From Candidatus Geothrix odensensis (GTDB lineage: Bacteria; Acidobacteriota; Holophagae; Holophagales; Holophagaceae): a stretch of 64,000 nucleotides of DNA. The notes below the pieces were generated by a model, which had not been told where the DNA came from, did no database searches, and saw only the letters and a list, made by a program, of their open reading frames with translations. Position 1 is the first letter of the stretch. The number at the start of each line of letters is the position of its first letter. This document shows positions 1-9,216 of the stretch, one piece after another. Made by a program: the position numbers and the translations under genes. Location: NCBI GenBank assembly GCA_016714685.1, contig JADKCH010000005.1:62001-126000 (forward strand). The letters run 5' to 3'.

Positions 1-1
1 C

Positions 2-823
2 TTCGCCGCCTACTCTGACCTCGACCTGCACGAGTGCACCATCGAGGAGCGCGAGGAGTACGAGCCGCACATCGACAACGGCTTCGTCATCTACTCCGGC
101 GTGGACTACGAGCAGATCATCCGCAGCGCCGAGCAGGAAGCGGACGTCATCCTCTGGGACGGCGGCAACAACGACCTGCCCTTCTACAAGTGCGACCTCC
201 ACATCGTCGTCGCCGACCCCCTGCGCACGGGCCACGAGATGCTGTACCACCCCGGCGAGGCCAACTTCCGCATGGCCGACATCATCCTCATCAACAAGTG
301 CGATTCCGCCAAGGAAGAGGACATCCAGGCCATCGAGGAGAACGCCCGGAAGGTCAACCCCAAGGCCGTCGTCATCCGCGCCACCAGCCCAGTGACCTGC
401 ACCAAGCCCGAGATGGTCCGGGGCAAGAACGTGCTCGTCATCGAAGACGGTCCGACCCTCACCCACGGCTCCATGACCTATGGCGCCGGCGTGGTGGCCG
501 CCAAGAACTGCGGCGCCGCCAAGATCGTGGATCCCCTGCCCTACGCCGTGGCGTCCATCGCCGCCACCTACAAGAAGTACCCCAACGCCCAGGGCATCCT
601 GCCCGCCATGGGCTACGGCGAGGCCCAGATCAAGGACCTGGAAGCCACCATCGAGGCCACGCCCTGCGATGTGGTGCTCTCCGCCACGCCCATCGACATC
701 ACCCGCGTCCTCAAGGTGAACAAGCCCATGCTGCGGGCCACCTATGATCTGGCGGAGGTGAAGGTCGGCCAGCTGGAGACCGAGGTCAAGAAGGCGCTGT
801 CGGTGCTGGTTTCGCTCACGTAG
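2..823 (+). CDS. Cyclic 2,3-diphosphoglycerate synthetase-like P-loop protein (5' end outside window)
   Basis: The frame is open from the first base, so the N-terminus, including any Walker A loop, lies outside the window; about 273 residues are visible. A segment reading LINKCDSAKEED resembles the NKxD base-recognition motif of P-loop GTPases. Downstream, VIEDGPTLTHGSMTYGAG matches my memory of the COG2403 family, whose archaeal member CpgS ATP-dependently cyclises 2,3-diphosphoglycerate. Bacterial homologues are of unproven function. The family call is from recall of conserved motifs. The reaction in this organism is inference. A 10-bp stem-loop follows the stop codon. Confidence 0.65.
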   Translation, partial: FAAYSDLDLHECTIEEREEYEPHIDNGFVIYSGVDYEQIIRSAEQEADVILWDGGNNDLPFYKCDLHIVVADPLRTGHEMLYHPGEANFRMADIILINKCDSAKEEDIQAIEENARKVNPKAVVIRATSPVTCTKPEMVRGKNVLVIEDGPTLTHGSMTYGAGVVAAKNCGAAKIVDPLPYAVASIAATYKKYPNAQGILPAMGYGEAQIKDLEATIEATPCDVVLSATPIDITRVLKVNKPMLRATYDLAEVKVGQLETEVKKALSVLVSLT

Positions 824-833
824 GGCCGACTTG

Positions 834-856
834 CTCGGGGCGCTTCGCGCCCCGAG
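834..856 (+). terminator. Stem-loop after the first gene
   Basis: A perfect 10-bp stem (CTCGGGGCGC / GCGCCCCGAG) with a TTC loop starts 11 nt after the stop codon. No T-run follows, so it may be a weak terminator or an mRNA 3'-end stabiliser. Confidence 0.5.
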
Positions 857-967
857 TTAGGCAAAGATCAAGAACGATAGGGATTCGTGGTTTCGTGGAC
901 GGCCCAGTGGATTCGCTGGGCCGTCTGCGTTCTGGAGCCATACTCTGACTGGAACCCGGGAGCCACC

Positions 968-2050
968 ATGCCGCACCTCTTCCGCCCCCTGCAACTCCGT
1001 GGCCTCACGCTGCCGAACCGCATCGCCGTGTCGCCCATGTGCCAGTACTCGTGCCAGGACGGGCTGCCCAACGACTGGCACCTGGTGCACCTGGGCGGCC
1101 TGGCCCAGGGCGGAGCCGGGCTGGTGTTCACCGAGGCGGCCGCCGTCCTGCCCGAGGGCCGCATCAGCCCCGAGGATCTCGGCCTCTGGAACATGGCCCA
1201 GGCCGAGGGCCTGGCCCGCAGCGTCCACTTCATCAAGACCCAGGGCGCCGTGCCCGGCATCCAGCTGGCCCACGCGGGCCGCAAGGCCTCGGCCTTCGCC
1301 CCCTGGAAGGGCAGCGGCAGCGTGCCCCCCGCCTCAGGGGGCTGGACGCCCGTGGCCCCCAGCGCCCTGCCCTTCGACTCCGGCTGGACCGTGCCCACCG
1401 CCCTCGACGAGGCCGGGATCCTGGCCGTCATCGAGGCCTTCATGGATGCGGCCCGCCGGGCCGTGGCCGCGGGCTTCCGGGTCATCGAAATCCACGCGGC
1501 CCACGGCTACCTGCTGCACCAGTTCCTGTCGCCCCTCTCCAACCTCCGGACGGACGCCTACGGTGGCTCCTTCGAGAACCGCACCCGCCTGGTCCGCGAA
1601 GTCGTCGGCGCGCTGCGGAACATCCTGCCGGAGGAACTGCCCCTCTTCGTGCGCCTCTCCGCCACCGACTGGGTGGACGGCGGCTGGGACCTGGACCAGT
1701 CCGTGGCCCTGGCCCTGGAGCTGAAGGCCCTGGGCGTGGACCTGGTGGACTGTTCCTCCGGCGGCCTGTCGCCCCGCCAGAAGATCGCCCTGGGCCCCGG
1801 CTACCAGGTGCCCTTCGCGGCCCGCATCCGCACGGAGGCCGGCCTGCCCACGGGCGCGGTGGGTCTCATCACCGAGCCGGAGCAGGCCGAGCGGATCCTG
1901 GCCGAGGGTTCCGCCGACCTGGTCCTGCTGGCCCGCCAGCTGCTGCGGGAGCCCCGCTGGCCCCTGCGCGCCGCGCAGGTCCTCGGGGCCGAGGTCCCCT
2001 GGCCCGCCCCCTACGCCCGGGCGGCCAAGGGCTCCGTGCCGGTGCGGTAG
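968..2050 (+). CDS. Old yellow enzyme family NADH:flavin oxidoreductase (YqjM-like)
   Basis: This 360-residue FMN-dependent ene-reductase of the YqjM/xenobiotic reductase A type would reduce activated C=C bonds with NAD(P)H in the cytoplasm. The N-terminus carries SPMCQYS with Cys25, the redox-tuning Cys of this subclass. IHAAHGYLLHQFLSP (His176 and His179) is the substrate carbonyl-binding pair, followed by the conserved YGGSFENR segment. The C-terminal LLARQLLREP matches the FMN-phosphate region. The ATG at 968 is chosen because it opens the conserved FRPLQLRGLTLPNRI start; an upstream in-frame GTG at 887 would only add unrelated residues. Physiological substrate unknown. Confidence 0.92.
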   Translation: MPHLFRPLQLRGLTLPNRIAVSPMCQYSCQDGLPNDWHLVHLGGLAQGGAGLVFTEAAAVLPEGRISPEDLGLWNMAQAEGLARSVHFIKTQGAVPGIQLAHAGRKASAFAPWKGSGSVPPASGGWTPVAPSALPFDSGWTVPTALDEAGILAVIEAFMDAARRAVAAGFRVIEIHAAHGYLLHQFLSPLSNLRTDAYGGSFENRTRLVREVVGALRNILPEELPLFVRLSATDWVDGGWDLDQSVALALELKALGVDLVDCSSGGLSPRQKIALGPGYQVPFAARIRTEAGLPTGAVGLITEPEQAERILAEGSADLVLLARQLLREPRWPLRAAQVLGAEVPWPAPYARAAKGSVPVR

Positions 2051-2056
2051 CCGACC

Positions 2057-3295
2057 TCAGGCCGGGGGTCGGTTTGGCACCTGATTCAGCCGCCAACTCA
2101 GGCCGATGGGTCCCATGACGGTCGTCAGCATCATGGCGGCCACCACCGCCGACTGGATGGGGCCGCTCAAGATCCCCAGCTGGGCGCCCGTGGCCACGAA
2201 GATCAGCCCCACCTCGCCCCGGGGCATCATGCCCCAGCCGATCAGGTGCGGATCGAACCCCTTGCCGGCGACAAAGCCCGCCAGGTACTTCCCGAGCGCA
2301 CCGAGCAGGGTGAGCGACAGGGCCAGGGCCAGGATGGAGGTGTCCAGCAGGTTCCGGGGATCCACCCGGGCGCCCATGACGACGAAGAAGATGGGCGCCA
2401 GGGCCGTCACCAGGGGATGGATCAGGGCTTCCAGGCTCTTCTGCTCCCGCTCCTCCAGAAACTCCACGTGGGTCGGCTCCAGGATGAGCCCTGCCGCGTA
2501 GGCCCCCACGATGGGCGCCAGCCCGGCGTGGCCACCCACCCAGGCCAGGAGGAACCCGAAGGCCAGGGTGAGGGGCAGCAGCAGCTCCTCGACCCGGAGG
2601 CGGTTGGCCATCCGGAACAGGTGCGGCGTGGCCAGTCGGCCCAGGCTGAGGGCCAGCCCCAGGAAGCCCACCGCCAGGGCCAGGGTTCGGCCCACGGCCC
2701 GCCAGGGCGTGCCGCCGCCGGCCTGATCCGCCAGGGCCATGCCCGAGACCAGCACCAGCACCAGCAGGCCCAGGACATCGTCGATGACCGCGGCGCCGAG
2801 GATGACCCGGCCCTCCTGGCTGCTGCCGGCGTTCCGCTCGGACAGCACGCGGGCGGAGATGCCCACCGAGGTCGCGCAAAGGCAGGCGCCGATGAAGAGC
2901 GCCACGGGCAGGGACACGCCGCCGGGAATCAGCAGGAAGGCGGCCCCGAGCCCCAGGAGCACGGGCATGATGACCCCCGCCACCGCCACCCTCAGCGCCG
3001 GCAGGCCCACCTTCAGCATCTGTGGAACTGTGCTCTCCAGCCCCACGCTGAACATCAGCAGCACCACGCCCACCGCTGCGAAGAGATCCGCCGAGGGATC
3101 ACCGGCCGCATCCGGGAACCACTGCCAGGCGCGGTGGCAGGCGGCCATGGCCATGCCGGCGCCCAGCTCGCCCACCACCGTGGGGAGCTTGAGCCGGGTG
3201 GCCAGTTCCCCGCCGGCCTTGGCCGCCAGCCAGATGGCCGCGAGCAGCACCAGCGCACCAAGGGCGGGGTCGGCGTGGGCCGTGGCAAGGAGCAT
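2057..3295 (-). CDS. CPA2-family cation:proton antiporter
   Basis: This integral membrane protein of about 412 residues has roughly 12 hydrophobic segments and the Na+/H+ exchanger fold (Kef/CPA2 type). It would exchange Na+ or K+ for H+ across the inner membrane. ILGAAVIDDVLGLLVLVL carries the paired Asp (DD) expected in the ion-binding helix, and MPRGEVGLIF is a typical conserved late helix. There is no TrkA-N (RCK) domain at the C-terminus, so it is a short, unregulated-looking form. I prefer ATG at 3295 over an in-frame TTG six codons upstream. It converges with the oxidoreductase gene with a 6-bp gap. Confidence 0.88.
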   Translation of the reverse strand: MLLATAHADPALGALVLLAAIWLAAKAGGELATRLKLPTVVGELGAGMAMAACHRAWQWFPDAAGDPSADLFAAVGVVLLMFSVGLESTVPQMLKVGLPALRVAVAGVIMPVLLGLGAAFLLIPGGVSLPVALFIGACLCATSVGISARVLSERNAGSSQEGRVILGAAVIDDVLGLLVLVLVSGMALADQAGGGTPWRAVGRTLALAVGFLGLALSLGRLATPHLFRMANRLRVEELLLPLTLAFGFLLAWVGGHAGLAPIVGAYAAGLILEPTHVEFLEEREQKSLEALIHPLVTALAPIFFVVMGARVDPRNLLDTSILALALSLTLLGALGKYLAGFVAGKGFDPHLIGWGMMPRGEVGLIFVATGAQLGILSGPIQSAVVAAMMLTTVMGPIGLSWRLNQVPNRPPA

Positions 3296-3418
3296 GGTCG
3301 GGTTCCCGTTCAAGCGTGAGAGGGGACTTGAGTGCGGACCGCTTGTCCGCCCCAGGCCGTAAGTGAATGATCAGCGATGTGCCCGTCCTGAGGTGCGTGT
3401 TCAGGCTTGGCGTCCCCC

Positions 3419-4123
3419 CTACAATGCCCGGAACAAGGTCAGGACGCGCACCGCCTCGGCCCCGCCCTCCCGCAGGACCTGGGTACAGCGCAGGAGCGTG
3501 GTGCCGGTGGTCCAGACATCGTCCACCAGGAGGACGAGCCCCCGGGGTGCAGCCCCGGGACGCAGGCTGATGGCCCGCTTCGGCAGGCGGCGGCGCTGGG
3601 ATTCCGTGCGCGCGGCCTGGCGCCCCCGGAGCCAGCCCTTGGCGAGCAGGGGTTCAAAAGGACGGTCGAGCCGCCGGGCGAGCAGCCGGCCCGCCTCGGC
3701 ACTGAGATCGAAGCCCCGGAGCAGGCGGTGGGGCCAGGCGCTGGGTGCCGCGGTCACGCGGTCCACCTCGGCCGCCCAGTCCGGGAGGGGCGCCGCGGCC
3801 AGGCGCCCCAGCAGGGCCTTCCGCCAGCCGGCCTCGCCCTGCTTGATGCCCGGCAGCAGCAGGGCGCCCAGGGGCGGCCGCCCCCCGTGGTAGTCCCACA
3901 AGGCGTCGCCCAGGTCCCAGCCGGTGGCCTCGGGGCAGTCTCCATCGGCATGCACCAGGGCGCAGCGCGGACAGCGGCCCTCGGGCAGGGGCAGCAAGCC
4001 GCCCCAGCACCGCTCGCAGAGCCCCGCCTCCGAGCCAGGGCCGACGGGGCCGAGGCAGCCCCGGCAGGGCAGGAGGCTGGTTCGCGCCTGCGCCAGGCGC
4101 CTGAGGATCGCAGCGGGAAGCAT
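3419..4123 (-). CDS. ComF family protein (phosphoribosyltransferase-like)
   Basis: This is a 234-residue protein. The N-terminal third has zinc-ribbon-like Cys pairs (CRGC, CERC, CPRC). The C-terminus contains LVDDVWTTGTTL, the PRPP-binding loop of type I phosphoribosyltransferases (residues about 205-216). ComF proteins act at the cytoplasmic face during uptake of transforming DNA and may have nucleotide-salvage roles. It has no competence neighbours here, although comEA lies 48 kb away. Start is the ATG at 4123, consistent with the family's usual 220-240 residues. It is transcribed divergently from the permease gene. Confidence 0.88.
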   Translation of the reverse strand: MLPAAILRRLAQARTSLLPCRGCLGPVGPGSEAGLCERCWGGLLPLPEGRCPRCALVHADGDCPEATGWDLGDALWDYHGGRPPLGALLLPGIKQGEAGWRKALLGRLAAAPLPDWAAEVDRVTAAPSAWPHRLLRGFDLSAEAGRLLARRLDRPFEPLLAKGWLRGRQAARTESQRRRLPKRAISLRPGAAPRGLVLLVDDVWTTGTTLLRCTQVLREGGAEAVRVLTLFRAL

Positions 4124-4234
4124 GGGGCATCATAGCCGCCAGCCCAGGTGGTAGCATCGCCGGAAGCCCCAGCCACCCTTCCCCTGGAAGCCCCTTCCGG
4201 GTCCCCATCTCCCGGATCGCATGGAGTCTTGTTC

Positions 4235-5743
4235 ATGGCCACCGAACCCCGAACCGAGTCCCAGCTCTTCGCCCGCAAGCCCCTGGCCCTGCTCCTGGAA
4301 GAGGCCAAGGGCGAGAACCGCCTCCGCCGCGTCCTGGGTCCCGTGCAGCTCACGGCCCTGGGCATCGGCGCCATCATCGGCGCGGGCATCTTCGTGGCCA
4401 CGGGTGCCGCCGCCCACAACATCGCCGGCCCCTCGCTGATGGTGTCCTACGTCATCGCGGGCATCACCTGCATCTTCGCGGCCCTGTGCTACGCGGAGTT
4501 CGCCGCCATGGTGCCGGTCGCGGGCTCGGCCTACACCTACGCCTACGCCACCCTGGGCGAGCTGTTCGCCTGGATCATCGGCTGGGACCTCATCCTCGAA
4601 TACGGTGTCTCCAGCGCCGCCGTGGCCACGGGCTGGTCCGCCTACTTCCAGAGTGCCGTCAGCAAGATCGGCATCCACATCCCCAAGCTCGTGAGCGAGT
4701 CGCCCTGGAAGTACGATCCCGCCACGGGCCACTTCATGTCCACGGGCTCGGTGATGAACCTGCCCGCCCTCATCATCGTGGCCATCATCACCCTCATCCT
4801 CGTGAAGGGCATCCAGGAGAGCGCCACCTTCAACGGCATCATGGTGGCCATCAAGGTGGCGGCCGTCCTGTTCGTCATCGGCGTCGGCGCCTTCTTCATC
4901 AACACCACCAACTGGCATCCCTTCGCGCCCTTCGGCTGGACCGGCATCAGCTTCTTCGGTCATCGGGTGGCGGGCATGGTGGACGGCGGCGGCGCCCCCA
5001 TCGGCACCATGGCCGGCGCGGCCATCATCTTCTTCGCCTACATCGGCTTCGATTCCGTCTCCACCCACGCGGAGGAGGCCAAGAACCCCCAGCGGGACGT
5101 GCCCATCGGCATCATCGTCTCCTTGTTGGTCTGCACCGTGCTCTACATCGCCGTGGTGGCTGTGCTCACGGGCATGGTCAAGTTCGACCAGCTGGACATC
5201 AACGCCCCGGTGTCCACCGCCTTCAAGCAGAAGGGCATCGGCTGGGCCGAAGGCCTCATCGCCACCGCCGGCGTGGCGGGCATCACCTCCGTGCTGCTGG
5301 TCATGATGCTCAGCGGCCCCCGCGTGTTCCTGGCCATGGCCCGGGACGGCCTGCTCCCCAAGGCCACCTTCGGCGATGTGCACCCCAAGTTCCGCACGCC
5401 ATGGAAGTCCACCATCCTCGTGGGGATCTTCGTGGGTGCCCTGGCGGGCTTCCTGCCCATCGACGCCCTCCTGCACCTGGCCAACATCGGCACCCTGCTG
5501 GCCTTCGTCATCGTCTGCGCCGCCGTGCTGATCATGCGCAGGAAGCACCCCGAGGCCGAGCGCCCCTTCAGATGCCCCTGGGTGCCCTTCGTGCCGATCA
5601 TGGGCGTGCTCACCTGCCTCATGCTCATGTTCTCCCTCCCCGTGGCCAACTGGTGGCGCCTCTTCGCCTGGCTGGGCCTGGGCTTCCTGATCTACTTCGC
5701 CTACGGCAAGCAGCACAGCGTGATGCGCCGCAACGCCTCGTAG
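4235..5743 (+). CDS. APC-family amino acid permease (CAT-like)
   Basis: This 502-residue inner-membrane transporter has about 12 helices. The N-terminal GIGAIIGAGIFVATG is the hallmark unwound helix-1 motif of the APC superfamily, where substrate amino groups bind. The segment YIGFDSVSTHAEEAKNPQRD is typical of the cationic amino acid transporter (CAT/YfnA) branch. Substrate cannot be read from sequence. I chose ATG at 4235 because it begins the family-like TEPRTESQLFARKPL start; an earlier in-frame GTG at 4148 would add a low-complexity Pro/Ser stretch. An acyltransferase gene starts 11 bp downstream, so the two may be co-transcribed. Confidence 0.9.
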   Translation: MATEPRTESQLFARKPLALLLEEAKGENRLRRVLGPVQLTALGIGAIIGAGIFVATGAAAHNIAGPSLMVSYVIAGITCIFAALCYAEFAAMVPVAGSAYTYAYATLGELFAWIIGWDLILEYGVSSAAVATGWSAYFQSAVSKIGIHIPKLVSESPWKYDPATGHFMSTGSVMNLPALIIVAIITLILVKGIQESATFNGIMVAIKVAAVLFVIGVGAFFINTTNWHPFAPFGWTGISFFGHRVAGMVDGGGAPIGTMAGAAIIFFAYIGFDSVSTHAEEAKNPQRDVPIGIIVSLLVCTVLYIAVVAVLTGMVKFDQLDINAPVSTAFKQKGIGWAEGLIATAGVAGITSVLLVMMLSGPRVFLAMARDGLLPKATFGDVHPKFRTPWKSTILVGIFVGALAGFLPIDALLHLANIGTLLAFVIVCAAVLIMRRKHPEAERPFRCPWVPFVPIMGVLTCLMLMFSLPVANWWRLFAWLGLGFLIYFAYGKQHSVMRRNAS

Positions 5744-5753
5744 GGGACGGGCC

Positions 5754-7217
5754 ATGTCAATTTGGACTGACCAGACCCCCTCCAAGCGCTGCGACTGGAT
5801 CGACCAGCTGCGGGGCTGGGCGGTGATCGTGATGATCGAGGTGCACGTGGTCAACGTGTACCTCCACGCGGGCCTTCGCCCGGACTGGCTGAACTACCTG
5901 AACGGCCTGGTGGCGCCCAGCTTCACCATGGCCGCGGGCTACAGCCTGGTCATCTCCACCTTCAGGACCGACGGCACCCTGCGTCCCTTCTGGCCCGACA
6001 CCGCCCGCCGCCTGGGCTTCATCCTGCTCTGCGCCTACGCCCTGCACGCCCCGGGCATCACCGCCGCCGACTGGACCGTGCTCAACACCGCACAGAAGGC
6101 CCGCGAGCTCTTCAAGATCGATGTCCTCCAGTGCATCGTCTTCTCCCTGCTGATCCTGCAGCTCCTGGCGCGGCTGGTGCGCAACCCGCGCGTCTTCACC
6201 GGGCTGGCCCTGGGGATCGCGGTCTTCGTGCCCCTGGTGGCGCCGCACATGTGGGCCCACGGCGTGGCGGACGGCCTGTGGCTCCCGATCCGCGGCCTCT
6301 TCAACGGCAACACCGACCGCGGCGTGTCGGCCCTCTTCCCGCTGTTCCCCTGGATCGCCTTCCCGGCCTTCGGCGCCTTCCTGGGTGGCCTCTACCGGCA
6401 CTTGCGGGTGGAACCCGTGAACGGCCGGGCCCGGTGGAGTGAGCCCAGGTTCCTGGCGGGCCTGGCCGTGCTGGGGGGCCTGCTGCTGGCCTGGGGCGCC
6501 TCCCGCCAGCAGACCTGGCTCTGGGGCGGCCAGTGGCTCCAGGAGAACGGCACCTGGATGCTGCACAGCCAGACCGGGGCCTTCACCTACGCCGAGCTCG
6601 GTGCCATCGCCAACACCACCCTGCCCAGCGTGGCCGCCCGCGCGGGCTGGATCCTCCTGGGCGGGGCCCTCATGGGTGCCATCGAGCTGGTGCGCCCCAG
6701 GTGGAACGGCCCGAACCCCGTCAAGGCCGCCAGTGCCGAATCGCTGCTGCTCTACATGCTGCACCTCAACATGATCTTCAGCGTGCTGCTGGCGCCCGCC
6801 GTCATCGGCCTCACCGGCTGGGGCTGGGGCAGCCTGGGCTGGCCGGGCACCCTGCTGATGACCGCCCTGATCATCGGCCTGAACCTCTGGGCCGGCGTGG
6901 CCTGGCAGCGGGTGCGGCAGACGCCGGAGCGCATGCGCTGGCTCCAACAGAAGGCCGTGGCCGTGCTGGGGGTGTGGTTCGTGGTGGGCGGCTGGTGGAC
7001 CTTCCGCCACTTCCTGCAGAGCCCCGAGCTGGCCAAGGAGCCCTACCGCTTCCTCAACGCCGCCCGGACCCGGAAGGGCCTGCCTCCCACGCCCGACGGC
7101 CTCACCCGGGACCCGGAGGAGTTCTTCCGCGAGGCGGAGCGGCGACGGATGCAGCTCAGCGCCGGCGCGCGGGCCGAGCTGAGCCGGCAGATCCTGGCCC
7201 GGCGGGAATCGCGGTAG
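5754..7217 (+). CDS. DUF1624/HGSNAT-like membrane acyltransferase
   Basis: This 487-residue multi-pass protein opens with WIDQLRGWAVIVMIEVHVVN, the conserved first helix of the heparan-alpha-glucosaminide N-acetyltransferase-like/DUF1624 family; family members are thought to carry acyl groups across the inner membrane. About ten hydrophobic segments follow up to residue 420. The last 65 residues are a soluble, Arg-rich tail of unclear purpose. The start lies 11 bp after the permease stop, suggesting one transcript. Acyl acceptor unknown. Confidence 0.75.
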   Translation: MSIWTDQTPSKRCDWIDQLRGWAVIVMIEVHVVNVYLHAGLRPDWLNYLNGLVAPSFTMAAGYSLVISTFRTDGTLRPFWPDTARRLGFILLCAYALHAPGITAADWTVLNTAQKARELFKIDVLQCIVFSLLILQLLARLVRNPRVFTGLALGIAVFVPLVAPHMWAHGVADGLWLPIRGLFNGNTDRGVSALFPLFPWIAFPAFGAFLGGLYRHLRVEPVNGRARWSEPRFLAGLAVLGGLLLAWGASRQQTWLWGGQWLQENGTWMLHSQTGAFTYAELGAIANTTLPSVAARAGWILLGGALMGAIELVRPRWNGPNPVKAASAESLLLYMLHLNMIFSVLLAPAVIGLTGWGWGSLGWPGTLLMTALIIGLNLWAGVAWQRVRQTPERMRWLQQKAVAVLGVWFVVGGWWTFRHFLQSPELAKEPYRFLNAARTRKGLPPTPDGLTRDPEEFFREAERRRMQLSAGARAELSRQILARRESR

Positions 7218-7307
7218 AATCGCCTGGATAATGACTGAGTCCGGCGGCATCGCCCCCCCAACCTGGTTCCTCCTCGCCGCCTTGGCGGTGGGGCGTACCG
7301 CTGCGCC

Positions 7308-8477
7308 ATGGCGATCCTGCTGTCGGCCTTCCATGCCCTGCCCTCCCTGCAGCGGCGGCGGCTCCTGGAAGAAGAGACCATCACCAACCCGCGACTGGCC
7401 GAGCTCCTCGAGCGCCCCCGGGGCCTGGGCATGGGCCTGGAGTTCTGGAACCAGCTGCTGCTGCTGGTCCTGGTGGCCCTGCTGTGGCCCTTCCATCACG
7501 TCCTGCCGGGCGGCGCGTGGACCCTGGGAGCCCTGGTCCTGGTGGGCCTCTGGCTGCTGGACCTGCTCCTTCCGGCCCTGCTCGCCTCCCGCGACCCCGC
7601 CCTCTGGCTGGTGCAGCTCTACCCCCTGTATGGCCCCGCCCAGGCCGCCCTCGGCCCCCTGGTCAACCCCCTGGCCCGGATGATCGACCGCCGCCACGCG
7701 GAGGAGCGGGCCAAGGACGACGATGAGGAGGAGACCACCGAGGAGGCCGTCACCGCCCTCCTGGAAGAGGGCGAGGCCGAAGGCATTCTCGAGGCCGAGG
7801 ACCGCGAGCTCATCCGCAACGTGGTCACCTTCGGCGACACCGTGGTGCGCGAGGTCATGACGCCCCGCACGCGCATCGTGGCCCTGCCCCTGACGGCCAG
7901 CATCAGCGAAGCCTGGGCCGCCTTCACGGAGTGCCGCCACTCCCGCCTGCCCGTCTACGAGGGGAGCATCGAGCAGGTGCGCGGCGTGCTGCTGCTCAAG
8001 GACCTCATGCAGCTGGCGGACGGCGCCAAGCCGCCCCTCGCCACGCTGCTCAAGCCCGCCCACTTCGTGCCCGAGAGCAAGCCCGTGGCCGAGCTGCTGC
8101 GCGACCTCCAGCGCGCCCGCACCCAGCTGGCCCTCGTGGTGGACGAGTTCGGCGGCGTCTCGGGCCTGGCCACCATGGAGGATCTGCTCGAGGAGGTCTT
8201 CGGCGAGATCCAGGACGAGCACGAGGCCCCCGCCGGCCTGGTCGAGCAGGCCCCCGGCGTGTGGCTGGTGGCGGGCCACTCCCATGTGGAGGACGTGGCC
8301 GAGGCCCTGGGCTTCGCCTGGGAGCGCAATGGCTTCGATACCCTGGCGGGCCTCGTCATGGCCAGCCTGGGCCATGTCCCGAAGCCCCAGGAGACCGTGG
8401 AAGTCGAGGGCGCCCGCCTGACCGTGCTGCGCATGGAGGGCACGCGGATCGTGCAGGTGAAGGTCGAGAAAATCTGA
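7308..8477 (+). CDS. CorC/HlyC-type CBS-domain protein (CNNM family)
   Basis: This is a 389-residue protein with an N-terminal membrane part of about 130 residues (hydrophobic stretches near 50-95). It is followed by a cytosolic CBS pair (about 175-300, with VMTPRTRIVALPL and LVVDEFGGVSGLATMEDLLEE) and a CorC_HlyC transporter-associated domain at the C-terminus. Relatives are linked to Mg2+/Co2+ efflux or resistance. The membrane part is shorter than the usual DUF21 domain of about 180 residues. The frame is closed by a stop at 7236, so an N-terminal extension beyond about 23 codons is impossible. Start ATG 7308 has no strong Shine-Dalgarno. Confidence 0.85.
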   Translation: MAILLSAFHALPSLQRRRLLEEETITNPRLAELLERPRGLGMGLEFWNQLLLLVLVALLWPFHHVLPGGAWTLGALVLVGLWLLDLLLPALLASRDPALWLVQLYPLYGPAQAALGPLVNPLARMIDRRHAEERAKDDDEEETTEEAVTALLEEGEAEGILEAEDRELIRNVVTFGDTVVREVMTPRTRIVALPLTASISEAWAAFTECRHSRLPVYEGSIEQVRGVLLLKDLMQLADGAKPPLATLLKPAHFVPESKPVAELLRDLQRARTQLALVVDEFGGVSGLATMEDLLEEVFGEIQDEHEAPAGLVEQAPGVWLVAGHSHVEDVAEALGFAWERNGFDTLAGLVMASLGHVPKPQETVEVEGARLTVLRMEGTRIVQVKVEKI

Positions 8478-8497
8478 CGGTTCCCGAAAGGATCCCC

Positions 8498-9127
8498 ATG
8501 GCCCAGCACCCCATCGCGAAACACCGGCTGGAGGCCCTGGTGGATGGCGTGTTCGCCATCGCCATGACCATCCTGGTCCTGGAGATCAAGGTGCCGGAGC
8601 TGGTCGACCGCCGCTCCGCCGCCGAGCTGCTCGACAAGCTCCACCACGCCTGGCCCACCCTGGCCGCCTACCTCCTCAGCTTCTTTCTGCTGGGCCTGTT
8701 CTGGCACTGGCACCACCGGCTCATCGCCAAGATCCTCCGCGTGGACATCCCGGTCTTCGTCCTGACCCTGCTCTTCCTCGCCCTGGTCAGCTTCTTCCCC
8801 TTCGCGGCGGCCCTCATGGGGCGCTACCCCACCAACCCCGTGGCCCTGATGATCTACCTGCCCACCATGGGCCTGATCCTCACCACCCAGGCCGCCAACT
8901 TCGCCCTCGCCCTGCACCGGGGCTGCGTGGATCCTGACATTCCGGCAGCGGAGATCCGGGCCGCCCAGCGGCGCAACCTGCGCGGCTGCGGCATCTTCTT
9001 CCTGGCGGCCACGCCCAGCGCCATCCGCATCGGCCCCATCAGCCTGGTCCTCTGCCTCCTCGCGGCTGCGGCCTTCTTCATCCTGATGCGGCGGGTCGGA
9101 ACCGGCCGACCCGCATCCCCGGCCTGA
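8498..9127 (+). CDS. TMEM175/DUF1211 family membrane protein
   Basis: This is a 209-residue protein with six predicted hydrophobic segments. Residues 10-35 (HRLEALVDGVFAIAMTILVL) match the first helix of bacterial TMEM175-like potassium-selective channels. The usual FSD signature reads LVD here, so the Phe-Ser part is not conserved. Known bacterial members conduct K+ as tetramers. Function here is inferred from the family. The gene starts 20 bp after the CBS protein with an AAAGGA Shine-Dalgarno, suggesting the same operon. Confidence 0.8.
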   Translation: MAQHPIAKHRLEALVDGVFAIAMTILVLEIKVPELVDRRSAAELLDKLHHAWPTLAAYLLSFFLLGLFWHWHHRLIAKILRVDIPVFVLTLLFLALVSFFPFAAALMGRYPTNPVALMIYLPTMGLILTTQAANFALALHRGCVDPDIPAAEIRAAQRRNLRGCGIFFLAATPSAIRIGPISLVLCLLAAAAFFILMRRVGTGRPASPA

Positions 9128-9216
9128 GGGGCCTGCTCTTCTGCGAACCATGGGAAGGGCAAAGCATCTCCTAACTCCAATCTGCAGCCGCTAGGCTGGA
9201 GATTGGAGCCTTCCGC

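Noticed and set aside
5757..8375. Very long minus-strand open frame (872 codons) opposite the acyltransferase and CorC genes
   Set aside because: Composition is Gly/His/Gln-rich and repetitive, typical of the antisense of GC-rich genes; recognised genes lie on the plus strand.
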